Below are positions 39,888 through 50,840 of a stretch of DNA of 64,000 bases, in pieces (position 1 is the first letter of the stretch; each line of letters starts with the position of its first letter). The notes beneath the pieces are model-generated. The model did no database searches. It was given only the letters and a program-made list of their open reading frames with translations, and was not told where the DNA came from. This DNA is from Endomicrobium sp. (GTDB taxonomy: Bacteria; Elusimicrobiota; Endomicrobiia; Endomicrobiales; Endomicrobiaceae): positions 1 to 64,000 of the forward strand of contig JAISEM010000024.1 in assembly GCA_031264105.1 (NCBI GenBank), given 5' to 3'. The translations under genes and the position numbers were made by a program.

Positions 39888-40936
39888 TTATGGCTGGCAA
39901 AGTATATTTTCTTCCTTGGAATAGAATAGCTGATCTATATAAATTTTTAAAAGCGACAAGAATTTTTAATCATGTTAAAGCAAGAAATTTTCTTGGTATA
40001 AAAATGCATTTTGGCGAAGATGGCAATGAAGGCTATATTAAGCCTGAATATGTTGCTCCTGTTGTAAAAATTATTAGAGAGAAAACTGCATATCCGTATT
40101 TAACCGATGCAAGTACAATTTATGTAGGCAAACGTTCAGACGCATATCATCATCTTTTAATTGCGAATAAACATGGCTTTAGTATTGACTCTTGTGGTTG
40201 TCCAATAATTATAGCAGACGGTTTACGAGGTAACGCGCAATCTAAAGTAGAGGTTAATTTAAAACATTTCCAAACAGTCTCAATAGCTCACGATATTCAT
40301 AATGCCGATGCATTTATGTTTTTAAGTCACTTTAAGGGACATGAAATAACTGGTTTTGGAGGTTCTTTAAAAAACATAGGCATGGGTTGCGGGAGTAAGG
40401 CGGGGAAATATGCAATGCATCATTCTTCTCAGCCGATTGTAAACAAGAAGTATTGTATAGGGTGCGGTAACTGCGTAAAGCATTGTTATCAGTATGCGCT
40501 ATCTTTAGTTAATAAAAAAGTTGTAATGGATAAAACAAAATGTGCCGGTTGTGGACAATGTATAGTCAATTGCGCATTTAAAGTATTTAAACTAAATTGG
40601 AATGAAGATCCTACTGCGGTTCAAGAAAAAATAGTTGAGTATGCATATGGAGTTTTAAAAAATAAGAAGGCAACTTATGTAAATTTTTTAAACCATATAA
40701 GCAAATTTTGCGATTGTTTTTCTTTGCCTAAGAATAATCCGCTTATGAATGATATAGGTATAGTCGCAGGTACGGATCCTGTCGCTGTGGACCAAGCAAG
40801 TTATGATTTAGTAAACAAAGCTTATGGGAAAAATTTGTTTAAACATATATATCCGGAAATTGATGCGACTATACAGCTAAAGTACGCCCAAGAAATAGGT
40901 TTAGGCACTTGCGAATATGAACTTGTAAACTATTAG
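39884..40936 (+). CDS. DUF362-type protein with two 4Fe-4S clusters
   Basis: GIKMHFGEDGNEGYIKP; CIGCGNCVKHCYQ and CAGCGQCIVNCAF; AGTDPVAVDQASYDLVN. Confidence 0.9.
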   Translation: MIMAGKVYFLPWNRIADLYKFLKATRIFNHVKARNFLGIKMHFGEDGNEGYIKPEYVAPVVKIIREKTAYPYLTDASTIYVGKRSDAYHHLLIANKHGFSIDSCGCPIIIADGLRGNAQSKVEVNLKHFQTVSIAHDIHNADAFMFLSHFKGHEITGFGGSLKNIGMGCGSKAGKYAMHHSSQPIVNKKYCIGCGNCVKHCYQYALSLVNKKVVMDKTKCAGCGQCIVNCAFKVFKLNWNEDPTAVQEKIVEYAYGVLKNKKATYVNFLNHISKFCDCFSLPKNNPLMNDIGIVAGTDPVAVDQASYDLVNKAYGKNLFKHIYPEIDATIQLKYAQEIGLGTCEYELVNY

Positions 40937-40937
40937 A

Positions 40938-41567
40938 ATGAAAATATTGAAAATAGAAAAAGTAAAATTTAAAAAAAATACTTTTAAAATATTTTTTGAC
41001 AATGATGAAAACATAATTGTTTTAGCTGATAGCATTGTTAAATTTGGTCTTATGGAAGGTTATGGCCTTCAAGACAAAGAATATAAAGAAGTTGTTTCTT
41101 ATGATAAGTTAAACAGAATAATGTCAGATGCTCTTTTACTAGTTTCATTAAGAGCGTACAGTTTTAAAGGATTGCAAGACAAATTGCTTCAGAAAAGATA
41201 TGATAAAGACAATGTTTTAAGTGTCGTATCAAGGCTTGAAAAGCTAAATTATATAAATGACGACAAATTTTCAAAGAGTTATGCTGCCTATTTATCGCAA
41301 AAATGTAAAGGTGAATTTGCAATAAAAGCAGAACTTGAGAAACACGGCATAAGAAAGAGTTTAATACTAGAAGCTCTTAATTCAATTAAGTCTCAAGAAG
41401 AGCCGTATAAACAAATTGTTAAGATTATTGCTTCTAAATTTAAAAATTTTGACAAGAAAAATAAAAACGAAATAAGAAGAATTGCTTCGTTTCTTTTAAG
41501 AAGAGGATTCTCTTCAGAAAGTATAGCGAAGGCATTTAGAGAATATAAAGACATTCCCGTTGAGTAA
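40938..41567 (+). CDS. recX: Regulatory protein RecX
   Basis: ALLLVSLRAYSFKGLQDKLLQKRYDKDNVLSVVSRLEKLNYINDDKFSKSYAAYL. Confidence 0.88.
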   Translation: MKILKIEKVKFKKNTFKIFFDNDENIIVLADSIVKFGLMEGYGLQDKEYKEVVSYDKLNRIMSDALLLVSLRAYSFKGLQDKLLQKRYDKDNVLSVVSRLEKLNYINDDKFSKSYAAYLSQKCKGEFAIKAELEKHGIRKSLILEALNSIKSQEEPYKQIVKIIASKFKNFDKKNKNEIRRIASFLLRRGFSSESIAKAFREYKDIPVE

Positions 41568-41588
41568 GCAAAGAGGAGAAAAAATAAA

Positions 41589-43145
41589 ATGAATACGGCG
41601 TTGATTAGCGTGTCTGACAAAACTGGCGTTGTAGAATTTGCAAAAGAACTAAAAAGTTTGGGTTGGAATATAATTTCCAGCGGTGGTACTGCAAAAATCT
41701 TGAAAGATAATTCTATCGAATGTAAAGAAATATCGGAAGTTACAGGTTTTCCAGAAATTCTGGATGGAAGAGTAAAAACTTTAAACGCTAAAATACATGG
41801 TGCAATACTTGCTATAAGAAGCAAAGAAGAACATATAAAACAATTGCAGAAATATGAAATTGGCACTATAGATATGGTTGTTGTCAATTTGTATCCTTTT
41901 GAAGAAACGATAAATAAGATTCCTAAACCCGAAGATAAAAAAATAGCTCAAGATGTTATAGAAAATATAGATATTGGCGGAGTTGCTTTGCTTAGAGCAG
42001 CGGCAAAAAACTATAAAGATGTTACGGTTATTTGCGATCCAATCAATTACTCTGTTGTTGTTGATAATTTAAGGAATAAATCTATTGACGAGGAATTAAA
42101 ACTAACTTTAGCGGCAAAAGCTTTTCGTCATACGGCGTACTATGATTCTTTGATCTCAACATATTTAACTTATGAAAAATTCCCTACACAAGCAGCCGTA
42201 CCTTTAAAGAAGTTGTCAGGTCTTATATATGGCGAAAATCCTCATCAAGAAGCTGCATTATACTCTAATGGAATAGAAAAAAATAAATCTGCTGTAATAT
42301 TGGCGAAACAATTGCATGGAAAAGAGGTGTCGTATAATAATTATCTAGACTTAGAGTTTGCTTGGAGATTGGTCCATGAGTTTGATTCTCCTGCTTGTAC
42401 TATTATAAAACACAATAATCCTTGCGGTTGTGCTGAGGGTAGGGACATAAAAGATGCATATTTAAAAGCTTTATCTTGTGATCCTGTAAGTGCTTTTGGA
42501 GGAATAATAGCTTTCAATAATCCTGTCAAAGAAGACACTGCAGAGGAGATAAGCAAGTTATTTGTCGAATGTGTAATAGCTCCGCAGTATTCAAAAGAGG
42601 CGCTAGATATTTTAACTCGAAAAAAAAATATAAGATTGTTAATTCATGAGGCGCCTTACAAAGAAGATAAAAATATTGTCGAATATAGGATAATGTCTTA
42701 TGGAATGCTTGCTCAAGATAGAGACAGTTTGTTATTAAGTGAAATAAAACCCATGACTGAACGTAAACCTTCAAAAGAAGAAAGCGACGCTTTAGATTTT
42801 GCTTGGAAGATTGCAAAGCATGTTAAATCTAATGCTATTGTTTTAGCAAGAGGAAGGCAGACGGTAGGAATTGGCGCTGGCCAGATGAGTCGTATAGATT
42901 CTTTGAGAGTTGCTGTTGAGAAAATGAAACATGTAAAGCATATGTTAGACAAGAAAAAATTCCCACTTGTTTTGGCATCGGATGCTTTTTTCCCATTTCC
43001 TGATGTTGTTGAAGAATCATCTAAATTTGGCGTTACTGCTATAATTCAGCCCGGTGGTTCGATAAAAGATGAAGATTCAATTAAAGCCGCAGAGGAAAGA
43101 AATATTGCTATGATATCAACAGGTATGCGCCATTTTAAACATTAG
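41589..43145 (+). CDS. purH: Bifunctional AICAR formyltransferase/IMP cyclohydrolase
   Basis: ALISVSDKTGVVEFAKEL, IISSGGTAKILKD, KHNNPCGCAEG, PFPDVVEESSKFGVTAIIQPGGSI. Confidence 0.96.
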   Translation: MNTALISVSDKTGVVEFAKELKSLGWNIISSGGTAKILKDNSIECKEISEVTGFPEILDGRVKTLNAKIHGAILAIRSKEEHIKQLQKYEIGTIDMVVVNLYPFEETINKIPKPEDKKIAQDVIENIDIGGVALLRAAAKNYKDVTVICDPINYSVVVDNLRNKSIDEELKLTLAAKAFRHTAYYDSLISTYLTYEKFPTQAAVPLKKLSGLIYGENPHQEAALYSNGIEKNKSAVILAKQLHGKEVSYNNYLDLEFAWRLVHEFDSPACTIIKHNNPCGCAEGRDIKDAYLKALSCDPVSAFGGIIAFNNPVKEDTAEEISKLFVECVIAPQYSKEALDILTRKKNIRLLIHEAPYKEDKNIVEYRIMSYGMLAQDRDSLLLSEIKPMTERKPSKEESDALDFAWKIAKHVKSNAIVLARGRQTVGIGAGQMSRIDSLRVAVEKMKHVKHMLDKKKFPLVLASDAFFPFPDVVEESSKFGVTAIIQPGGSIKDEDSIKAAEERNIAMISTGMRHFKH

Positions 43146-43187
43146 ATTATTAAAACACGATTACTTTTACTATAAGGAGTGTTTATT

Positions 43188-43892
43188 ATGAAGAAATTTT
43201 TACTGATGAATATCTTATTTTTGTTAGCAGTATGTGTTTCTTCTATAAGCGTATTGGCAAAAGAAAGATTTCCTATAAGAGTAACTCATGTTGTGTACCC
43301 AGCTCATCATTATTGGGATTGGTGTGGCGATCCAATATATTGGTATACAGATCCTTCTGATGGAGACTATTACTATAATTACATAAGTTATTCTGACTAT
43401 GAAACTAAGAAAAATAAAACTGATTTAGCATTAAATGAAATAGAGCTTCTTGAAAAAAGGAAGGCTGAATCGGAAAGATCTAAAATAGAATTATCCAAAG
43501 TAAAAGTTACGGATGCAAAGTTTTTCAAATCATATACTACGGATTCTCCTGCGATTTCTATAGCGGAAATCACATTGAAGAATAATTCAAAATATATTAT
43601 TACGGCAGTATTTTTTAGAGGTAAGCTTATTACAGCTAAAACAGGCAAAATCTTAATAGACGGAGATTTTAAATGCGATTTGCAAGATGTTTTAAAACCC
43701 GGAGAAGAAAATATTTATGAAATACCGTTAAACGATTTTGCAGGTTGGTCTAAAGTAAAGATTTCTGATACTACTAAATTTGACGTTTCAATAATAGGTC
43801 TTGGCACAAGTGATGGAATCATTTATGTAGATGCTTTTTCAAGCGCTGATCAAAAAAAATTAAATACTTTAAAGAATAAATATATTGACTAA
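43188..43892 (+). CDS. Secreted hypothetical protein
   Basis: Signal peptide MKKFLLMNILFLLAVCVSSISVLA; start at 43188 after AAGGAG. Confidence 0.65.
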   Translation: MKKFLLMNILFLLAVCVSSISVLAKERFPIRVTHVVYPAHHYWDWCGDPIYWYTDPSDGDYYYNYISYSDYETKKNKTDLALNEIELLEKRKAESERSKIELSKVKVTDAKFFKSYTTDSPAISIAEITLKNNSKYIITAVFFRGKLITAKTGKILIDGDFKCDLQDVLKPGEENIYEIPLNDFAGWSKVKISDTTKFDVSIIGLGTSDGIIYVDAFSSADQKKLNTLKNKYID

Positions 43893-44727
43893 GAAGAAGC
43901 GAAATGAAACAAGAGAAAAAAAAGATTTCACTCGCAGGTATATGGCATTGCTAAAAGAAGAACTTGAAGTGAAAGGATTAAATACTGTTTGCCAAAGCGC
44001 TAAGCGTCCTAATATTGGAGAATGTTTTAAAAAGAAAACATCAACATTTTTAATATTAGGGAAAAATTGTATGAGAAAGTGCGCTTTTTGCGCTGTTGAA
44101 AAATATACTCCAGAGTCGATAGATGTAGAAGAGCCAGTTAAAGTTGCAAAAGTAATAAAAAAACTTGGCCTTTCTTACACTGTTATAACATCAGTAACAA
44201 GAGATGATTTACCAGATGGCGGCGCGCAATATTTTTCAGAAACTGTAAATGAAATAGAATCAGTATTACCTAACATAAAAGTAGAAGTTCTTGTCCCAGA
44301 TTTTTGTGACAGGACACAGTCTATAAACGTTGTTTTGTCTTCAAAACCAGATGTTTTCTCTCATAACCTAGAGACTGTCCCATCTTTATATGGTAAAGTA
44401 AGAAAGGGAGCAGATTATAAACGTTCTTTGAACGTTTTGAAGTATGGAAAAGATGGAGGTTTTAAAGTTAAAACAGGCATAATGTTGGGTTTAGGAGAAA
44501 CCGAAAAGCAGGTTTTTGAAACGATCAAAGATATAAAAGAAATAAATATTGATATTTTAACTATTGGACAATATCTTGCTCCTACAAAGAGACATTATCC
44601 TGTTGTTAAAGAATATAATGATGAAGAGTTTCAAAAAATAAGAGATTTTGCTTTTTCAATTGGTATAAAACAAGTAGTTTCAGGGCGATATATCCGCAGT
44701 TCTTATTTAGCGCAAGAGTACTTCTAG
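43885..44727 (+). CDS. lipA: Lipoyl synthase
   Basis: C-x5-C (CQSAKRPNIGEC), radical-SAM CMRKCAFC, VTRDDLPDGGAQYF, LGLGET. Confidence 0.94.
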   Translation: MTKKKRNETREKKDFTRRYMALLKEELEVKGLNTVCQSAKRPNIGECFKKKTSTFLILGKNCMRKCAFCAVEKYTPESIDVEEPVKVAKVIKKLGLSYTVITSVTRDDLPDGGAQYFSETVNEIESVLPNIKVEVLVPDFCDRTQSINVVLSSKPDVFSHNLETVPSLYGKVRKGADYKRSLNVLKYGKDGGFKVKTGIMLGLGETEKQVFETIKDIKEINIDILTIGQYLAPTKRHYPVVKEYNDEEFQKIRDFAFSIGIKQVVSGRYIRSSYLAQEYF

Positions 44728-44736
44728 AGGTGTTTT

Positions 44737-47700
44737 TTGAGTAAAACGTATTTATCTGGCGTTGGCGGCAGTGGAAAAGCTCATTATTTGTTTAAACGCA
44801 TATCTGAAGAGAAAGAAATCTCTAATCGCAAAAAATCAGATTTGCATATATTTGCTTTTGTCAAAGATGAAGATTTGAATGTTTTTTATGACGATTTAAA
44901 AGCTTTTTTCTATCTGGATAAAAAAATTGATATATTATTATTGCCTTCAGATGACGCTGAGCAGAGAGCTTTTACTACGGATAAAATAAAAGATCTAAAG
45001 AATTTTATTGTTTGTGCTTCTGATACTTCAATAGACTCTCCTGTTTTAAGTCCAAAAGATAATATTGGTATTACAATTACAAAAAATAATAAATACGATT
45101 TAAATAATTTAATCGTTTCTTTATCTTCTTTTGGGTATACAAGAGTTAATTTTGTTGAAGACAGAATGCAGTTTGCTGTAAGAGGCGATATCGTAGATAT
45201 TTGGGCTGCTGCAAATTTTACGCCAGTTAGAATTCTTTTTGAATATGACGCTGTTGATACTATAAGAGCTTTTGATCCAGAAAACCAATTATCAAATTCT
45301 TTTATTGATAAAATTAAAATATTACCATTAACTATTTCAGACTCAAACTCAACAATCAAAGATTATTTTAAACATAAAAGAGAATCTATAACGTTAGTAT
45401 ATTTTGACTTTGATGAAAAAATTGAGAAGCTAATGGATCATTGTGAAGTTTTAATAAATGATCCTTTAAATCACAAATCTCACTATCAAGGGTATAAAGG
45501 TTTTACTGGATTCCAAGGCGATATAAGCTTCTTTCTAAAATCTCTCAAAAGTTTTGCCGAAAATGGTGTAGATGTAAAAGTTTATTATGCTAATGATGGT
45601 GAACGGCAGCGCATTTACGATATTTTTTATGAAAATAATTGGAACTATAAGAGTCCAGAATTTTTATTTGGTAATTTGTCGCAAGGATTCTATTTAGAAA
45701 AAGAAAAGCTTGTTTGTATTTCAAGTCGAGAAATGCTTTATAAGAAAAAGCCTGTAAGTTTTCCTAAAATAAAAAGCGGTAGAAGATTAGAAGGTATTTG
45801 GGAGATTTCTACAGGTGATTATGTAGTTCATGAAAAGTATGGGATAGGGCGATATGTGGGATTAAAAACAATCTTGCGAGACAGCAGTGTTTCTGAATAT
45901 TTATCTATAGAATACAAAAATGGCGATAAACTTTACGTTCCGCCAGAAGAAATAAAAACAGTAAAGAAATATGTCGGTGTTGAAGGTGTAAAACCTAAGT
46001 TATATTCAATGGATACTCTTGCTTGGGAAAAAGTAAAATCAAGATCTCGCGAAGTTGCAAAAGAATTTGCCAAAGAACTTTTGAAGCTGTATGCTCAAAG
46101 AAGCGTAATTAAAAGAAAACCTTTTGGTCAAGAGACACCATGGGAAAAAGAACTTAAAGATTCTTTTCCTTATGATGAAACGCCGGATCAAATAAAAGCA
46201 ATCTCAGATATTAATGCTGATTTCCATAAACCTTATCCTATGGAAAGACTTATTTGCGGAGATGTTGGTTTTGGAAAAACTGAAGTTGCCATGAGAGCGG
46301 CTTTCAAAGTGGTTCAAGAAGGAATGCAAGTAGCGATTTTAGCTCCAACAACAGTTTTAGCTCAACAACACTACAGTACTTTTCATAATAGACTTTCTAT
46401 ATTTCCTACAAGAATAGACGTAATAAGCAGATTTCAATCTAAATTAAAACAAAAGGAAGTTCTAAAAAATATTAGAGATGGTCACGTTGATATTATAATA
46501 GGTACGCACAGACTTTTACAAAAAGGTGTTAATTTCAAAAATTTAGGACTATTAATTATTGATGAGGAGCATAGATTTGGTGTTAAACAGAAAGAGAAAA
46601 TAAAATCCACAAAGAAAAATGTAGATATTTTAACGCTTTCAGCTACGCCTATACCAAAAACGCTTTCTTCGGCTCTGTCTGGGTTTAGGGATTTATCTCT
46701 AATAGAAACACCTCCTTTTGGAAAACTTCCTATAGAGACAAGTCTTTCTTTATACGATGAAGATATGATAAAAAAAATAATTGAAGCTGAGCTTTCAAGG
46801 AATGGACAAGTTTTCTATGTTTACAACAAAGTTGAGACAATTCTGACAAAAGCAGACAATCTCAAAAAGCTTATTCCTGGAATTAAACTTGGAGTTATAT
46901 ATGGTAAAATGAAGTCAAAAGATGTTGAAGACATAATGTGGAAATTTACGAACTTAGAACTTGATGTTTTACTTGCTACGACAATAATAGAATCTGGTCT
47001 TGATATTCCTTCGGTAAACACTATGATAATAGAAGAATCTGAAAATTTCGGCTTATCACAACTTTATCAGATTAGAGGAAGGATAGGAAGAGGAAGAAAT
47101 AAAGCTTATTGCTATTTGTTTTATAAAGATAAAAATTTAAGTGATGAAGCTATTAAAAGGCTTGAAGCAATGAAAGAATTTAGCGAGCTTGGCTCCGGAT
47201 TTAGACTTGCTCTAAAAGATTTGGAAATAAGAGGCGCCGGCGATATACTTTCTCCAATTCAGCATGGTTTTGTAAAAGATATAGGATATGATATGTTTTC
47301 AAAATTTTTAGAGGAAGAAGGGAAAAAAGTAAAAGGCGATATGTTCGATATAAAAGAAGATAAAAAAACGACGTCAATAGATTTACGTATAGATGCATTA
47401 ATCCCAAATACTTATATAGAAGATGAAAACATAAGAATTTTATTTTACAGAAGGATTTCAGATGCCGTTGATGAAAATACACTGGAAGCCGTTAAAAATG
47501 AGTTGACTGATCGTTTTGGAAAAATCCCAAATGAAACTAAACTTCTATTTGAAGCGGCAAAATTAAAACTTGCTGCCCAAAAGTTTAATATCGAAACTAT
47601 CTCTGAAGACGATAGTTATATCTATTTGTATTTCTATCAAGATTCTGATTTTTCAAATATAGATATTCCAAAATTTGTATCGGATTATTCATATGTTTTA

Positions 47701-47814
47701 GAATTCATCTCTAATAGACATTATGCTTTTAAGCTTAAAAAAAATAAAATCTCAGAAAGCTCTATAGAGTATGTAAAGAGTTTCATTGCGAGAATAGGGT
47801 TTTATATGCGTTGA
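44737..47814 (+). CDS. mfd: Transcription-repair coupling factor Mfd
   Basis: GDYVVHEKYGIGRYVGL, CGDVGFGKTEVAMRAAF, DEEHRFGVKQKEKIK, LRGRIGRG-like QIRGRIGRGRNKAYCYLFY; TTG start. Confidence 0.95.
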   Translation: MSKTYLSGVGGSGKAHYLFKRISEEKEISNRKKSDLHIFAFVKDEDLNVFYDDLKAFFYLDKKIDILLLPSDDAEQRAFTTDKIKDLKNFIVCASDTSIDSPVLSPKDNIGITITKNNKYDLNNLIVSLSSFGYTRVNFVEDRMQFAVRGDIVDIWAAANFTPVRILFEYDAVDTIRAFDPENQLSNSFIDKIKILPLTISDSNSTIKDYFKHKRESITLVYFDFDEKIEKLMDHCEVLINDPLNHKSHYQGYKGFTGFQGDISFFLKSLKSFAENGVDVKVYYANDGERQRIYDIFYENNWNYKSPEFLFGNLSQGFYLEKEKLVCISSREMLYKKKPVSFPKIKSGRRLEGIWEISTGDYVVHEKYGIGRYVGLKTILRDSSVSEYLSIEYKNGDKLYVPPEEIKTVKKYVGVEGVKPKLYSMDTLAWEKVKSRSREVAKEFAKELLKLYAQRSVIKRKPFGQETPWEKELKDSFPYDETPDQIKAISDINADFHKPYPMERLICGDVGFGKTEVAMRAAFKVVQEGMQVAILAPTTVLAQQHYSTFHNRLSIFPTRIDVISRFQSKLKQKEVLKNIRDGHVDIIIGTHRLLQKGVNFKNLGLLIIDEEHRFGVKQKEKIKSTKKNVDILTLSATPIPKTLSSALSGFRDLSLIETPPFGKLPIETSLSLYDEDMIKKIIEAELSRNGQVFYVYNKVETILTKADNLKKLIPGIKLGVIYGKMKSKDVEDIMWKFTNLELDVLLATTIIESGLDIPSVNTMIIEESENFGLSQLYQIRGRIGRGRNKAYCYLFYKDKNLSDEAIKRLEAMKEFSELGSGFRLALKDLEIRGAGDILSPIQHGFVKDIGYDMFSKFLEEEGKKVKGDMFDIKEDKKTTSIDLRIDALIPNTYIEDENIRILFYRRISDAVDENTLEAVKNELTDRFGKIPNETKLLFEAAKLKLAAQKFNIETISEDDSYIYLYFYQDSDFSNIDIPKFVSDYSYVLEFISNRHYAFKLKKNKISESSIEYVKSFIARIGFYMR

Positions 47815-47869
47815 TTATATTGTAATTATAATGTTTACTAAATTAAATCAAATTAAAAATTGACAATAA

Positions 47870-49970
47870 TATGCTGCTTATGTAAAATCCGGTACAGCAA
47901 CAAGTAACTTTGCGGATATATATGGAAATATATATACTAGTAGCGCAGGTATTGCTTATTGTAGTATTTACTCTGTTCATCTTACATCTGGATTAGCTAC
48001 AAAAAACTCAGTGAAAAAGTTCATGAAGGTACTTACGTAGATGGAGATATTAAAGGTGTTTATATCACAACAGGAATATCAATAAATAATGAGGTTAATA
48101 TTTCAGGGCATTGTATTAGAAATGTTACTGGCTCTTCTGTTTATTATGGTACGTCATCACATAATATTTTGAATGTTTCAGGTTCTGCAGGCTCTGTATC
48201 TGGATCTGGTGTTACATTTGAAGTTTCTAAAAATGAGAGTATAAACATTTTTGGAGTAGTAAATAACGATGTATTTGGTTGTTACGATATTTTATCAGGT
48301 GTAGTTTCAGATAATGTTATTAATATATTTGGAAGAGTTGCAGGTAATATATATTGCGCTTTTTCTAATCCTAGTCCTGGTAGTAGTGCTATAAATAACA
48401 CCGTTATTATCTATGAAGGAGCTTCTCTATCAATAAATAGCGTTTTATTGGGAGGAAGAAAAGCTAATGATAAGGATGACGTTTTTAGTGGAAACGCTCT
48501 TGAGATATATGCAAAAAATATTCAAATTTATGGTATCAATAACTTTGAAATTTATAATTTTCATTTGCCAAGGAGTATAAAGAAGGATGATGCAATTATA
48601 GATGTGAAGGCTGGTACTGGATGTACTAAATTGGACCGTTCTCCAGAGACTGATGACCCAATTAATTTGAGTAGTACTACAGTGAAAGCACAATTTCAAA
48701 GTGAAGAGGATATTCCTATTTTAAATGTTGGCGACAAAATTTATTTAATAGTAAGTTCAGGTATAGGCGCTGGGATAAATAATGCTCCTGTCAACAGTAA
48801 TATAGATATGAATGGACTTTTTGGCGCAACTCTTCTTTACGATTATAGTTTTTTGATCAGCACTACAAACACATCTTTATATTTAGAAGTTAAAGATTCA
48901 AAATTTGATCTCAATCCTAAAGCCAATAACTGTTTAGAAGAAGGAACTGCTCAAATACTTTTTGTTAATAGATCTTTAGGTTTGCTTGCAGGTAAAGGAA
49001 TAAGAGAAGCAGTTGATAGTGTAAGTTCAAATAACGATGGAAGCTTGAATTCATATGGTAAAGCTGGTGCATTTGGCGTTGTGTCTGTGGGAAACTTAAA
49101 ATATGGCGGAAATACTTTAGAAATAAATGGTATTTCTTTTATAGCAGGTATAGCTAAAGAGTATATGCCTATTGTTGATAAAAAATTGGTTTTAGGTGCT
49201 TTTTTGGAACATGGCGAGGGAGAATATACAGTAAAAACCAGCTATGATCAAGATACAATTCTTGGCCATTTATCTGGGAAAACAGAAGCAAAAGGTAATC
49301 CTCAATATATGGGGTATAGGCATTTTGGGAAGATTTGGATTGTGGAATGTCAAAGATACTTTTGGAAAGATAATAGGTGAAGTATATTTAGACGGCTCTG
49401 CAAAAATTGGAAAAACTGACTCAAGCTATAAAAATAGAGATATGAAAGGAGCAGGAGAATTTAATACGGATGGAACATATTATGGCGGGCATCTGGGCTG
49501 CGGATATATAAAAGATTTAGGAATTTTAGACCTTGAAGGCTATTTAAATGGTTATATGTTCACGAAGAGCCTAAAAAAGCAAAACTTATTGCCGGAGATG
49601 CAATAAGTTTTGGGCAAATTAACTCTAGTAGATTAATAAGAAGCATTTTTAATTTAAGTCGGAGTATAACGCCATTTATAGGACTAGGAACTGGGTATGA
49701 AACACAAGGTAAAGTTGCGGCAAAAATTTTTATACTTGAACTAGAGCCTGAGAATTTATGCGGTTGGACCCAAAGCGGAGAGTTTGGAGTAAAAACTGAT
49801 ATTAGTAATTTTAGAACGGAATTGAGCGTAGAAGGATATTCAGGTAAAAAGAAAGGTTTAGTCGGGTTGATCAGGATTTCATATCTACTTAAAAAATTAA
49901 AGTATTTCTGTTACCCAAAATATTTAAATTCCAATTCATTTAACTCCATTTGTATATGTTCTTTTTCATA
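47870..49970 (+). pseudogene. Autotransporter-like outer-membrane protein, truncated N-terminus and at least two frameshifts
   Basis: Ser/Gly/Asn-rich INxxG passenger-like repeats and C-terminal barrel domain; frames 48169-49380, 49244-49606 and a third continuing EEPKKAKLIAGDAISFGQINSSRLIRSIFNLSRSITPFIGLGTGYETQGK. Confidence 0.8.
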
Positions 49971-50080
49971 AAGCGAGACCATAAGTTTTTGAGCTTGAGT
50001 TTCACTGAAAGGAATGTTTTTTCTCGCGCTTGCTTAAATTCTTTCAATTGATCATATGCAATATCTAGAATCTCTTCCCT
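49911..50080 (-). pseudogene. Short gene remnant, unidentified
   Basis: Minus-strand frames EEILDIAYDQLKEFKQA and ARKNIPFSETQAQKLMVSLYEKEHIQMELNELEFKYFG* joined by a frameshift. Confidence 0.3.
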
Positions 50081-50087
50081 TTAATGT

Positions 50088-50660
50088 TTATTTCCTACAT
50101 TGTTGTACTATATGTGTTGAAGGTGTTACTAATGTTTTAATAGCCTTTAAGTCTGATTCGCTTAGAACAGATGTATCGTATGTAGTTCTAAAAATATGCG
50201 CAATTTCTGAAGATTGAATTATATTTATAGATTGCTTTATCATTTCAAAGTCGCCTTTAAAAAATAGATTGTACTTGTCTAGTGGCGATTTTATATCCAT
50301 AGCAATAAAATCTAAAAGATTTTTATCAATTAACTCTTTTAAGACTCTGGGTGTTCCTCCATTAGTATCAAGCTTTATAGAGAATTTTAAATTCTTTATT
50401 TTTTCTATGAATTCGACTAAATCTTTTTGAACAGTAGGTTCTCCGCCTGTTATAACAACGCCTTTAAGAAGGTTCTGTCTTTTTTTCAAAAAACTAAAAA
50501 TATCTTCATCTCTTATGGTTGTTTCAAATAAACGCGGATAGACTAACTGGGGGTTATGACAATAAGGACATGTCATATTACAGCCTTGTGTAAAAATAAC
50601 AGCCGCAGGCACCCCTGGATAGTCTATCACTGATACTTTCTGTAACCCAGCAATTTTCAT
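50088..50660 (-). CDS. nrdG: Anaerobic ribonucleotide reductase-activating protein
   Basis: FTQGCNMTCPYCHNPQLVYP radical-SAM CxxxCxxC, GGEPTVQKDLVEFI. Confidence 0.92.
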   Translation of the reverse strand: MKIAGLQKVSVIDYPGVPAAVIFTQGCNMTCPYCHNPQLVYPRLFETTIRDEDIFSFLKKRQNLLKGVVITGGEPTVQKDLVEFIEKIKNLKFSIKLDTNGGTPRVLKELIDKNLLDFIAMDIKSPLDKYNLFFKGDFEMIKQSINIIQSSEIAHIFRTTYDTSVLSESDLKAIKTLVTPSTHIVQQCRK

Positions 50661-50840
50661 TTATTTACAAGGACAATATATTTTACGTATTTTAAATTCT
50701 TCTTTCTTTCCTTCATTCCATAAAGAAACAGGCCTCAAATAACCTACAACTCTTGAGTAAACCTCGCATTTTGTTCCTTCAACGCTGTCTCTTTGTGCTT
50801 TTAATTCATTGATTTTTTCTTGAATTTCATTAACAGTCAT
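50661..50840 (-). CDS. Separate 59-aa glycyl-radical C-terminal segment of class III ribonucleotide reductase
   Basis: MTVNEIQEKINELKAQRDSVEGTKCEVYSRVVGYLRPVSLWNEGKKEEFKIRKIYCPCK*, SD GGAGA upstream; contains NrdD-like RVVGYLRPV glycyl-radical motif; below ORF-track size cutoff. Confidence 0.8.
   Translation of the reverse strand: MTVNEIQEKINELKAQRDSVEGTKCEVYSRVVGYLRPVSLWNEGKKEEFKIRKIYCPCK

Noticed and set aside
42341-43020. Cluster of overlapping minus-strand ORFs inside purH
   Set aside because: purH is strongly supported on the plus strand; overlapping antisense ORFs are codon-bias by-products.
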